Source: Candidatus Njordarchaeota archaeon
GTDB taxonomy: Archaea; Asgardarchaeota; Njordarchaeia; Njordarchaeales; Njordarchaeaceae
Length of the DNA stretch: 9,687 bases
Assembly (NCBI GenBank): GCA_029856055.1
Contig: JAHQWF010000082.1
Span: 1 to 9,687 of the forward strand
Direction: 5' to 3'
Shown here piece by piece: positions 1-6,745 of this stretch. The notes under the pieces were generated by a model. The model made no database searches and was not told where the DNA came from. It was given only the letters and a program-made list of their open reading frames with translations. Made by a program: the position numbers and the translations under genes. Position 1 is the first letter of the stretch. Each line of letters starts with the position of its first letter.

Positions 1-282
1 AAGTTATGTAAAAATAGCTATCTATTCATAGGCGGGCTATCTCTATTATTATTTGGCTTTATCTCACCTATCATTATTGGACTGGGTCTTAGATTCACGG
101 GGCTTAAACTGGAAGAATATCTAAAAAATAAATATCTAATTGGAGATATTAAGGGGGATATAATAAGCAATGTATCTGAGAAGAGAAGGGTGGAGTTTGA
201 TGGCTTAGCCAAGAGATATAATGTAGCTCCATTATTACCTTTAATTATATGGCATGAATTAAGGCTTAGTGGAATTATATAA
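1..282 (+). CDS. C-terminal part of a membrane protein (5' end outside window), possibly an A24-type prepilin/preflagellin peptidase
   Basis: Frame 1 is open from the first base to a TAA at 280-282, giving 93 residues with no start in view, so this is the 3' end of a gene that enters from the left. The visible part begins with one clear membrane segment (about residues 7-30, rich in Leu, Ile, Phe and Gly). A charged stretch of about 40 residues with GDIKGDI and EKRRVEFDG follows, and then a short hydrophobic tail around APLLPLIIW. A final hydrophobic helix after a hydrophilic cytoplasmic loop resembles the end of archaeal class III (A24) prepilin peptidases such as PibD, but the catalytic aspartates would lie outside the window. 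That assignment is a guess. The gene converges on copB with a 38-bp gap. Confidence 0.55.
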   Translation, partial: KLCKNSYLFIGGLSLLLFGFISPIIIGLGLRFTGLKLEEYLKNKYLIGDIKGDIISNVSEKRRVEFDGLAKRYNVAPLLPLIIWHELRLSGII

Positions 283-297
283 GAAAAAATAAAATAT
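283..297 (-). terminator. T-rich terminator candidate for copB
   Basis: Read on the minus strand, the short gap just past the copB stop contains a T-rich run (the plus strand reads gaaaaaataaaata). Crenarchaeal transcription commonly ends at such T-tracts without a hairpin. The tract lies about 25-40 bp past the stop and immediately before the convergent gene ends. Confidence 0.4.
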
Positions 298-320
298 AGG
301 AATAATAATGATGCTTATTT

Positions 321-2384
321 CTAGAATTTTTCTGGGAACAATTTAGCGTTTATAGCTACAATTACTGTGCTTAGTGACATAAATATAGCTCCTATAGCGG
401 GTGAAAATAATATACCGATTCCAATCAATAATCCAGCCGCCGCAGGTATTGCAAATGCATTATATCCCGTAGCCCACAATAAGTTCTCTATCATCTTTCT
501 ATAGGTTAATTTAGATAACTTTATGACTGATACTACGTCTCTTGGATCATTTCTAACAAGTATTATATCAGCGGACTCAATGGCTATATCTGTCCCAGCT
601 CCGATAGCTATACCAACATCAGCTTGTATTAGTGCTGGTGCATCATTTACTCCATCGCCAACCATTGCTACTTTAAGACTGCGTCCTTGAAGCTCCTTAA
701 TAACATTTACTTTCTCTTGAGGTAGTACTTCAGCAAATACCTCGTCAATTTCTAATTTCGATGCTACATCCTGTGCAGTGACTTTATTATCTCCCGTTAA
801 CATCACGCATTTTATACCCATGCTCTTTAGTTCCCTAATAGTTTCCATTGATTCTTTCCTGATAATGTCTCCAAGCGCAATTGCTCCAACTACTCTATCA
901 TCGACGACTACGTAAACAGTAGTTTTACCACTTCTTTGAAGTTCAAGTACTCTCTCATCCCTAATTTCTATGCTATGCTCTTTTAAGTATCCTGGTCCTA
1001 CAACCATGACATTTAGACCTTCAACATTTCCTTTTACTCCTATGCCAGTAATAGATTTGAAGTCTTTTGCATTAGGTATATTAACTTCCATCTCTTTTGC
1101 TTTCTCGTAGATTCCTCTAGCAATAGGATGTTCTGAATTAGCTTCTAAAGCTGCAGCTAAACTCAATATTTTTTTCTCATCAAATTGCTCATCTAAAGGA
1201 ACAATATTAGTGACAGCAAACCGGCCTTCAGTAAGTGTTCCAGTTTTATCGAAAACAATAACTTGAACATCTTTAGCTGCTTCGAAAGCCCTTTTATCTC
1301 TTATTAGCAAACCATTTTTGGCAGATCTCGCAGTGGAGACAGATACTACTAACGGTACAGCTAATCCTAATGCGTGAGGACAAGTTATTACCATTACTGT
1401 TACCATTCTTTCGAGCGCGAAAATAGCTTCAGCTCCAAATAATACCCATCCAATAAAAGTAATAGTTCCAGTTATTATTGCGATTATCGTTGATATCACG
1501 GCTGCTCTATCAGCTAGACTTTGCATTCTTAATTTAGTTGCTTGAGCTTCCTCCATTAACTTTATTATCTGTCCTAAGTATGTCTCTTTTCCAGTTCTTT
1601 GAATCTCTACCTTAATAGCACCTTCTAAATTAATGGACCCACCAATAACCATGTCTCCTTGTTTTTTCGTTACTGGCTTAGATTCTCCTGTCAACATAGA
1701 TTCATCAACAGAAGTTGATCCTTCTATAACTTCTCCATCTGCAGGTATTCTCTCTCCTGGTTTTACAAGGACTTTATCGCCAGGTTTTAATTGAGATAAT
1801 GGTACATCTACTACTTCTCCCTTATGTGTTATTAAATGCGCTGTTGAAGGAATTAATTTAGTTATCTCTTCTAGCGCCTTAGATGCACCGATAACAGCCT
1901 TCATTTCAATCCAATGACCCAGTAGCATAATATCAACCAAGGTTGCTAATTCCCAGAAGAATGTTTTTCCTGGGATCAAAAATAAGACAGCTAAACTATA
2001 AGCATAGGCCACTGATATTGCTAAGCCTATAAGTGTCATCATTCCTGGTTTCCTTGATTTTAATTCTTTCATTAATCCCGTAATGAAGGGATAGCCGCCA
2101 TAGAAGTAGACAATGGATGCTAATACAAATATCACTAACTCTGATCCAGGAAAAACAAGTGTGTAACCTATTATATCTTGAATAAATGGGGAAAGAATTA
2201 TCAGTGGTATTGTTAAGATGGTAGATATGATGAATCTCTTTTTGTAATCTTCCATCATCATTTTATGGTGTGCGGTACTTAATGCCTTATGCTCATGTTC
2301 TTCGTGAACTTCTTTATGCTTCATTTGATGACTTTCTGCTATTTGCGGTTCTCTGTGCATGTCATGTTCTTTATGCTCGTGCAT
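321..2384 (-). CDS. copB: Copper-exporting P1B-type ATPase, CopB subtype
   Basis: This gene encodes a membrane pump of 687 residues that uses ATP to export copper (Cu2+, possibly Cu+ or Ag+). The N-terminus is a soluble His/Met-rich tail with 11 His in the first 40 residues, instead of a CxxC heavy-metal domain. The membrane metal site is CPH (335-337) rather than CPC, the hallmark of the CopB (P1B-3) group. Other landmarks are TGES (232-235, actuator), DKTGT with phosphorylated D379, the HP pair of the nucleotide domain (419-420), TGDN (530-533) and GDGVNDAP (576-583). The late helices carry GYN (640-642) and the MSLST stretch (669-673) typical of CopB. Eight membrane helices fit the usual plan, and the length is normal. 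The ATG start at 2384 keeps the whole His tail. The gene has its own promoter dyad and probably responds to copper, though no regulator gene is visible nearby. Confidence 0.93.
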   Translation of the reverse strand: MHEHKEHDMHREPQIAESHQMKHKEVHEEHEHKALSTAHHKMMMEDYKKRFIISTILTIPLIILSPFIQDIIGYTLVFPGSELVIFVLASIVYFYGGYPFITGLMKELKSRKPGMMTLIGLAISVAYAYSLAVLFLIPGKTFFWELATLVDIMLLGHWIEMKAVIGASKALEEITKLIPSTAHLITHKGEVVDVPLSQLKPGDKVLVKPGERIPADGEVIEGSTSVDESMLTGESKPVTKKQGDMVIGGSINLEGAIKVEIQRTGKETYLGQIIKLMEEAQATKLRMQSLADRAAVISTIIAIITGTITFIGWVLFGAEAIFALERMVTVMVITCPHALGLAVPLVVSVSTARSAKNGLLIRDKRAFEAAKDVQVIVFDKTGTLTEGRFAVTNIVPLDEQFDEKKILSLAAALEANSEHPIARGIYEKAKEMEVNIPNAKDFKSITGIGVKGNVEGLNVMVVGPGYLKEHSIEIRDERVLELQRSGKTTVYVVVDDRVVGAIALGDIIRKESMETIRELKSMGIKCVMLTGDNKVTAQDVASKLEIDEVFAEVLPQEKVNVIKELQGRSLKVAMVGDGVNDAPALIQADVGIAIGAGTDIAIESADIILVRNDPRDVVSVIKLSKLTYRKMIENLLWATGYNAFAIPAAAGLLIGIGILFSPAIGAIFMSLSTVIVAINAKLFPEKF

Positions 2385-2434
2385 TTTAAATCAGCTTCAA
2401 ACAATTTAATTTTAATTTATCAGATGTGTGTCTT

Positions 2435-2460
2435 TAATATATAAAAATTTTGATATATTA
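2435..2460 (-). promoter_or_regulatory. copB promoter: TATA box inside a 26-bp dyad
   Basis: On the minus strand a TATA-like box (tttatatatt, complement of 2436-2445) sits about 50 bp before the copB ATG. It predicts a transcript start near 2414 and a leader of about 30 nt without a convincing Shine-Dalgarno site. The box is one arm of a perfect 8-bp inverted repeat, taatatat (2435-2442) and atatatta (2453-2460), with a 10-bp spacer. An imperfect palindrome, agatgtgtgtct (2422-2433), lies between the box and the predicted start. Either could be an operator, but AT-rich dyads also arise from TATA sequence alone. Confidence 0.5.
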
Positions 2461-2520
2461 GAAATCATACTTTTTTCTTATGTATTATTCTGTAAGCTCC
2501 TTAATAGTATAGAATGAAAG

Positions 2521-3756
2521 TTATTTCTTCGACAGTATTTGATTTATAGCGTTAAATATTAGTTCTAATAGCTCTTTAGAAGACAATTTCACTAATTTTA
2601 AGTTATATCCTATATAGACTCCTCCAATTATCTCGTTTATTCTTCTCAGTAATTTTATCGGATTCCAACCTAAAAATTCTTCGGTGATGTAGCCATGAAG
2701 TGGATTTATTATTATTGCTTTTATACCTCTTCGCTTAATTAGGTGAGCAACATATATTGAGTCGCCAAAACCATATATTGGACACTCCTCATAGTATTCA
2801 CCCGGAACCTTAATTTCCTTTAACGGGACATTGGCTAAGCCATCAGTTATTATTATCATTAATGGAACTATATCTGGATTTTTTCTGCGTTCAAGTTCTA
2901 GTATTCTCATCCCTCTAAGCATTCCTGATGCTAAGGGTGTTCTACCTCCAGCTACTATTCTTTTGAAATGCTGCTTTATTATGTTTATGTTGGTTGAGGG
3001 GTAAACTAAAACTGTAGCTTCATCTCCAGAGCAAGCTATAATACCTATTTTATCTCTCTTCCTCCAAGCATAAGTCTTCAATCTTACTAGGGCCTCACTA
3101 ATTTTTGAGAAAATCGGTTGCATGCTTTCACTAATATCAAGAACTATCATGATGACTAATTTAGCATGTCTAACCCGTATTCTTGTTTTTATATCTTCCA
3201 TCTTTAGTAATGGCTTATTGTTTATTAAATGTCCTTTCAGAACAGAAGTTATCAAGCTAGGTAATATTGCTATGTCTCTAACTTCCTTTTCAACTCCTCT
3301 ATAATCTACAATTATTCCTTGTGAAAAATTGGTGAATCTCAGTACCCTACGCTTATTATAACCTCTAGTTATCCTTGTTCCCTCTTTCCACAATATATAG
3401 AGATCCTCACCTCTAGCTTTACCGCTTAGGTCAAGATCCCTAATTTCAATAGGTTCACCTGTTAATTCTTCTTGACTAACATCACTAACTCGTATTAATT
3501 TCCTAGCTGCACCCTTTAACTTGACATTAACTTTCCTAAAGAAACTCTTTCCAACGGATTTTGATTTTTCAGACTCTCTTACGCCTCTAGCTCTCTTTCT
3601 AAACTTATATGGGAACCATTGATGCCCCTCAAAGAGTCTCCCTAATCTACTCGTCTGAGTATCCTCGTCACTGAATCCTATGAAATCTTTCTTTGATTTT
3701 CTAGGTTGCTTCTTCAATTTCAGAGGGGATCCTTCTTTTATCTCTTCTTTACTCAC
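2521..3756 (-). CDS. VWA-domain protein with MIDAS motif, ChlD-like chelatase/chaperone subunit
   Basis: This gene encodes 411 residues. Residues 1-190 form a very basic region (KKQPRKSKKD, FRKRARG, KLKGAARK) with no recognised domain. Residues about 198-400 form a von Willebrand factor A domain with a complete MIDAS: D207-x-S209-x-S211 (DISES), T273 in GGRTP, and D305 in TDG. In Mg- and Co-chelatases and in MoxR/RavA systems such proteins act with an AAA+ ring and relay ATP-driven motion to a substrate. This one lacks the AAA-like N-terminal half and acidic Pro-rich linker of plant and bacterial ChlD, so it is a short form. The GTG start at 3756 lies inside the last codons of the upstream AAA+ gene (8-bp overlap, GTGAGTAA), which implies translational coupling and an equal-level partner. 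The client is unknown. The gene lies 136 bp upstream of copB, on the same strand. Confidence 0.85.
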   Translation of the reverse strand: MSKEEIKEGSPLKLKKQPRKSKKDFIGFSDEDTQTSRLGRLFEGHQWFPYKFRKRARGVRESEKSKSVGKSFFRKVNVKLKGAARKLIRVSDVSQEELTGEPIEIRDLDLSGKARGEDLYILWKEGTRITRGYNKRRVLRFTNFSQGIIVDYRGVEKEVRDIAILPSLITSVLKGHLINNKPLLKMEDIKTRIRVRHAKLVIMIVLDISESMQPIFSKISEALVRLKTYAWRKRDKIGIIACSGDEATVLVYPSTNINIIKQHFKRIVAGGRTPLASGMLRGMRILELERRKNPDIVPLMIIITDGLANVPLKEIKVPGEYYEECPIYGFGDSIYVAHLIKRRGIKAIIINPLHGYITEEFLGWNPIKLLRRINEIIGGVYIGYNLKLVKLSSKELLELIFNAINQILSKK

Positions 3757-4849
3757 GAAAAAATTTCCTGATCTTCTTTACAGATTGCTCAAAAGCTTTA
3801 TCTATCTCACTTATTGTTGGAGGTCCTAGTGATCCAAGATTTCTAGTTCTATGTCTAAGCGCTAATCTTGCTGCTCTAATTATATCCTCCTGAGTAACAT
3901 CTGTTCTACCCTCTGAAGCCGCTATTGTTTTCGCGGTTATTGCTATGACTATATCTGGTCTATGTCCATCAACTCTAAGTGTCTTACATAGCTCTGCTAT
4001 TAAAAAGATGTATTCATCACTTATCTGTACTTTATTTAGTATTTCTATACCTCTTTTTATTCTATCTCTTGTTTTTTCTTGCTCTTCTTTCCATTTCTCT
4101 CTAAACCCTATTGGATCTTCGATGAACTCCATATTTCTTCTAATGATTTCTGCTCTCAGCTCTTCATCACTAACTCCTCTCACTTTGACCGATATAGCGA
4201 ATCGATCGAGCAGCTGTGGTCTCAGCTCACCTTCCTCAGGATTCATAGTGCCAATGAGTATAAATCTCGATGGATGAGATATGCTTACACCTTCTCTCTC
4301 AACATAATTCCACCCTAAAGCTGCAGCATCCAAGATGGCATCAACGATATGATCTGGCAACAAATTGACCTCGTCAATATAAAGAATCTGCCTGTTAGCC
4401 CTAGCTAGTAGGCCGGGCTGAAATGCTTTTAACCCCTCCTTGAGAACTTTTTCGATGTCTAATGTACCTACGACAGCGTCAATGGATGCACTTAGGGGCA
4501 ATGTAACCACTTGCATCTTTCTGAATTCATACTCTAGCTTTTCTCCATTGCTAAGCCTTTCTTTACATATATCACACATATTAACTATATCTTCTGGTTC
4601 ATCATTGAATGGGCAACCTTTAACTACCTTTATTGGTGGTAATAAATCAGCTAGCGCCCTAACTAATGCCGATTTACCAGTTCCTTTCTCACCCATTATT
4701 AAGAGACCACCTATCTTAGGGTTAATTGCTAATAGTATTAAGGCCTGTTTTAGTTCCTCTTGGTCAACAAACGCAGCAAATGGGAATATAGGTCTCTCTT
4801 GTATTAGTGATGCTTTTTCTCTCATTTTGAACCCGTTATCGAATTTCAT
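3749..4849 (-). CDS. AAA+ ATPase of the Mg-chelatase subunit I (ChlI/BchI) type
   Basis: This gene encodes 366 residues, close to the usual length of ChlI. Walker A is GEKGTGKS (53-60), Walker B is ILYIDE (155-160), sensor 1 lies around TMNPEEGELRP (201-211) and the arginine finger is in LLDRF (R216). The sensor 2 helix lies around VDGHRPD (R297). The Walker B to sensor 1 region is ChlI-like (VNLLPDHIVD, then RPQLLDRF). A cysteine cluster, C79, C92 and C95 (GCPF and MCDIC), sits in the insert after Walker A and may bind zinc or another metal. The protein should form a hexameric ring that drives the VWA protein encoded just downstream. No CobN/ChlH-type large subunit is in the window, and chlorophyll synthesis is not expected in this organism, so the pair may serve cobalt or another metal, or may be a MoxR-like maturation chaperone. 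The ATG at 4849 was chosen; a second in-frame ATG is codon 9. Confidence 0.87.
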   Translation of the reverse strand: MKFDNGFKMREKASLIQERPIFPFAAFVDQEELKQALILLAINPKIGGLLIMGEKGTGKSALVRALADLLPPIKVVKGCPFNDEPEDIVNMCDICKERLSNGEKLEYEFRKMQVVTLPLSASIDAVVGTLDIEKVLKEGLKAFQPGLLARANRQILYIDEVNLLPDHIVDAILDAAALGWNYVEREGVSISHPSRFILIGTMNPEEGELRPQLLDRFAISVKVRGVSDEELRAEIIRRNMEFIEDPIGFREKWKEEQEKTRDRIKRGIEILNKVQISDEYIFLIAELCKTLRVDGHRPDIVIAITAKTIAASEGRTDVTQEDIIRAARLALRHRTRNLGSLGPPTISEIDKAFEQSVKKIRKFFRE

Positions 4850-4904
4850 TAAAATTACTTAATTGAATTGTGAAGAATTTCAACCTTTCGAAATATTTTT
4901 CAGT

Positions 4905-4914
4905 TTTTTATAAG
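4905..4914 (-). promoter_or_regulatory. TATA-like box for the AAA+/VWA operon
   Basis: The minus strand reads cttataaaaa here, about 55 bp before the ATG at 4849, predicting a transcript start near 4883 and a leader of about 34 nt. Just upstream of the box on that strand is an unusual C-rich patch (complement of ggtgggggg, 4918-4926) in otherwise AT-rich DNA. Confidence 0.5.
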
Positions 4915-4983
4915 ATTGGTGGGGGGCTTGGATGAATAGATTGGAACTTTCGTATTTCTTATTTCATATTTTTGAAAATTGTG

Positions 4984-4993
4984 TTAAATTAAA
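4984..4993 (+). promoter_or_regulatory. TATA-like box candidate for uppP
   Basis: The sequence ttaaattaaa lies 36 bp before a GTG at 5029 and 57 bp before the ATG at 5050. With the usual spacing of about 26 bp from box centre to start point, transcription would begin near 5015. The match is AT-rich and not distinctive. The 179-bp gap 4850-5028 thus holds two divergent promoters. Confidence 0.35.
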
Positions 4994-5049
4994 ATAGAGA
5001 ATAATGTTTAGTTCTTGAGCTAAGTTTTGTGATTTCTAGGTTATTAGCA

Positions 5050-5886
5050 ATGGAAAATATAGTGTTTTGGATTATTTTAGGTATTGTTCAGGGATTGCTT
5101 GAATGGATACCGGTTAGCAGTGAAGCTTTCTTATTCATAATAGCGATTCTATATGGTGTAGAAATAAGAAAAGCTTTAATAATAGCTATACTGCTCCACT
5201 TCTCCACTTGTATCTCGGCTATAATTTATTATAGAAAAGATTACAATGATGTGATTAAATTTTTGGTAAAAAAGAGCTATTCTGACGCTTCGAGAAGATT
5301 ATTATCATACTTATTGATTGCTGGTAGCTTAACATTGGTTATCGGTATATTAATCTACTACGCATTTTTAAGCATTTTAGTAACGATAGAATCCCTAATT
5401 GAACTCAGCTCAATCGTTATAATGATTATGATTGGATTATTATTAATAACGGTTGGATTGATGATGCGGAGGGCTAGGTTAAGGATGCATTATAAAAATA
5501 TTGAGGATATCGATAATAAAGATAGCGTTATCATTGGTATAGCGCAAGCATTCTCTGTACTTCCAGGAATATCTAGATCTGGAATAACTATCTCTACATT
5601 GCTTTTAAGAAACTATGATCAGGAAAGCTCAGTTAAGTTATCTTTTATCATTACTCCAATAGTTATTATTCCTGCGACACTATATGAATTAATAATGCAT
5701 TATAATAAATTTCTAGGCATGATATGGTTTAACCTATTTGTTTCAGAGGTAGTTGCATTCATAACATCAATTCTAGTTATTGAATTCATGACTTCCTTAG
5801 CTAGAAAACTAGATCTCTCAAAATTCATGATCATTATTGGCTTAATTATCATTACCCTTAATCTCAGCTATTTAGCTATAACTTAA
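5050..5886 (+). CDS. uppP: UppP/BacA-family polyprenyl-diphosphate phosphatase
   Basis: This gene encodes an integral membrane phosphatase of 278 residues that removes one phosphate from undecaprenyl diphosphate in bacteria; in archaea the likely substrate is a dolichyl-type diphosphate carrier used in protein or surface glycosylation. The family signature is intact in part: the (E/Q)xxxE motif as Q14-x3-E18 followed by PVSS (21-24), and the second motif PGISRSG (172-178) with catalytic R176. The histidine found after the SS in bacterial enzymes (SSxGH) is replaced by F27 (SSEAF). Several hydrophobic helices cover most of the length, with a basic loop at 61-83 and a charged loop at about 140-158. 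The ATG at 5050 was chosen because it places the first motif at the usual distance from the N-terminus; an in-frame GTG at 5029 would add seven residues. It is probably monocistronic, and divergent from the AAA+/VWA operon. Confidence 0.88.
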   Translation: MENIVFWIILGIVQGLLEWIPVSSEAFLFIIAILYGVEIRKALIIAILLHFSTCISAIIYYRKDYNDVIKFLVKKSYSDASRRLLSYLLIAGSLTLVIGILIYYAFLSILVTIESLIELSSIVIMIMIGLLLITVGLMMRRARLRMHYKNIEDIDNKDSVIIGIAQAFSVLPGISRSGITISTLLLRNYDQESSVKLSFIITPIVIIPATLYELIMHYNKFLGMIWFNLFVSEVVAFITSILVIEFMTSLARKLDLSKFMIIIGLIIITLNLSYLAIT

Positions 5887-6158
5887 TTAGATCTCAGCAT
5901 GTCTAAAATGAGTTTTCTAGCGAAATTCTTATTCATTATTCATTATCTAAACTTATTAAATAGTAACACTAAGTTAATAGGTTAGTAGGGAGACTAAGAG
6001 AACGCTAAATAGAACCAAGAGCTCTTCACGAACATTTATTACTTCAAAACTATCTTGTGAAAAAGCGTTATTATGGTTCCGAATATTTGCTTGAATAATG
6101 GTAGTAGACACCCACTATATACTCATTGTTAAAATTTAATTTGATCTCTAAATGTGTA
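5887..6158. other. Gene-free spacer after uppP
   Basis: No convincing gene is visible here on either strand. The longest coherent stretch is a startless plus-strand frame, 6009-6098 (about 29 codons, containing KKRYYGSEYLLE), which might be a further scrap of decayed coding sequence linked to the remnant that begins at 6159. A 10-bp sequence, taagagaacg (5995-6004), recurs at 6565-6574. Confidence 0.4.
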
Positions 6159-6644
6159 ATGTTTGGTGGCTTATTTAAGCCCTGTCAAGGAAAAAACGTA
6201 GCCTATTATCTGGAAAAATAGATAGCATTATTACATTGACTAGTATCTCCAACCTAAAAATATTTGAAGACCAGTGAGCGATTTTCTGCAAAAGTTGGAA
6301 CAAGCACGTGAAAAAAAGGCTATAGAGAGCCCTTCTAAGCCAAAAGTAGCAAGAGGAAAATTGTAATACGTAAAAAAGCGTAATAATCTTGGAGACAAAT
6401 GGAGAACTTGATGTGCTCATAATGTAGAGATCATGTTTACCACTTTATGTGCGGGAAATGCTACCTGAAAGTTCTTGTTAAGCGAGCTATACGAGATGAC
6501 AAGAGGAGAATAACGTGGTTCAATGGCAAGTTTAAGAGTCTCGAGAATGCTAAATAATTATCATTAAGAGAACGATTAGAGACATAGTTGAGTGAGATTA
6601 TGGGAGGAGACCGAGTTTTTGTCATTTTTAAGTTGATGTTCTAG
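6159..6644 (+). pseudogene. Decayed gene for a small zinc-ribbon-type protein
   Basis: No single frame is open across this region, but consecutive open blocks in changing plus-strand frames join into one plausible protein of about 160 residues. It starts at ATG 6159 (MFGGLFK), shifts to 6182-6274 (31 codons, with LLSGKIDSIITLTSISN), then 6268-6408 (with FLQKLEQAREKKAIES and one in-frame TAA at 6364). The next block is 6411-6554, with a TAA at 6420 inside CS*C, followed by CRDHVYHFMCGKC and WFNGKFKSLENAK. It continues at 6554-6592 (IIIKRTIRDIVE) and ends at 6594-6644 (EIMGGDRVFVIFKLMF, stop at 6642). The two Cys pairs (CxxC, 8 residues, CxxC) look like a zinc ribbon. At least four frameshifts and two nonsense codons make it non-functional. 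I do not recognise the family; a virus, plasmid or transposon origin is possible but unproven. Confidence 0.5.
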
Positions 6645-6720
6645 CAATATTTCATGGCATTTCGAAATTCATTTATATGTACGTTTTGTGATACATTTTT
6701 ATTTGTTATTTGTAATATGT

Positions 6721-6730
6721 TTTTTATAAT
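6721..6730 (+). promoter_or_regulatory. TATA-like box near vapB
   Basis: The sequence tttttataat is the same ten bases as the box in front of the peptidase gene at the right edge. Its centre is only about 17 bp before GTG 6742, which would put the transcript start near 6751, inside the annotated gene. A second candidate, atttatatgt at 6671-6680, gives a leader of about 40 nt instead. Confidence 0.35.
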
Positions 6731-6740
6731 GTTGTATTAC

Positions 6741-6745
6741 GGTGA
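6741..6745 (+). promoter_or_regulatory. Shine-Dalgarno-like GGTGA at the vapB start
   Basis: GGTGA matches the core of the crenarchaeal Shine-Dalgarno sequence (GAGGTGAT). It overlaps the GTG at 6742 and lies five bases before an in-frame CTG at 6751. It therefore bears on which codon starts vapB. It may equally be chance, as GTGA occurs simply because the GTG codon is followed by AGT. Confidence 0.25.

Noticed and set aside
3945..4862. Plus-strand open frames opposite the AAA+ gene (three frames of 79-140 codons)
   Set aside because: All lie within a gene with complete AAA+ motifs on the other strand; they are Ser/Ile/Leu-rich antisense shadows without start signals.
6175..6420. Minus-strand open frame of 81 codons
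   Set aside because: It is antisense to the decayed zinc-ribbon gene, has no promoter or ribosome site, and its composition (Phe, Leu, Ser and Cys rich) is typical of an antisense shadow.
6411..6500. Cys pairs as the zinc finger of a TnpB/OrfB transposase
   Set aside because: The spacing (CxxC, 8 residues, CxxC) and the sequence after it lack the DRDxNA-type ending of TnpB, and no RuvC-like motifs were seen upstream.
5995..6574. Direct repeat taagagaacg (5995-6004 and 6565-6574) as ends of an inserted element
   Set aside because: Only ten bases match, the copies do not bracket a clean element (the second falls inside the remnant gene), and no terminal inverted repeats were found.
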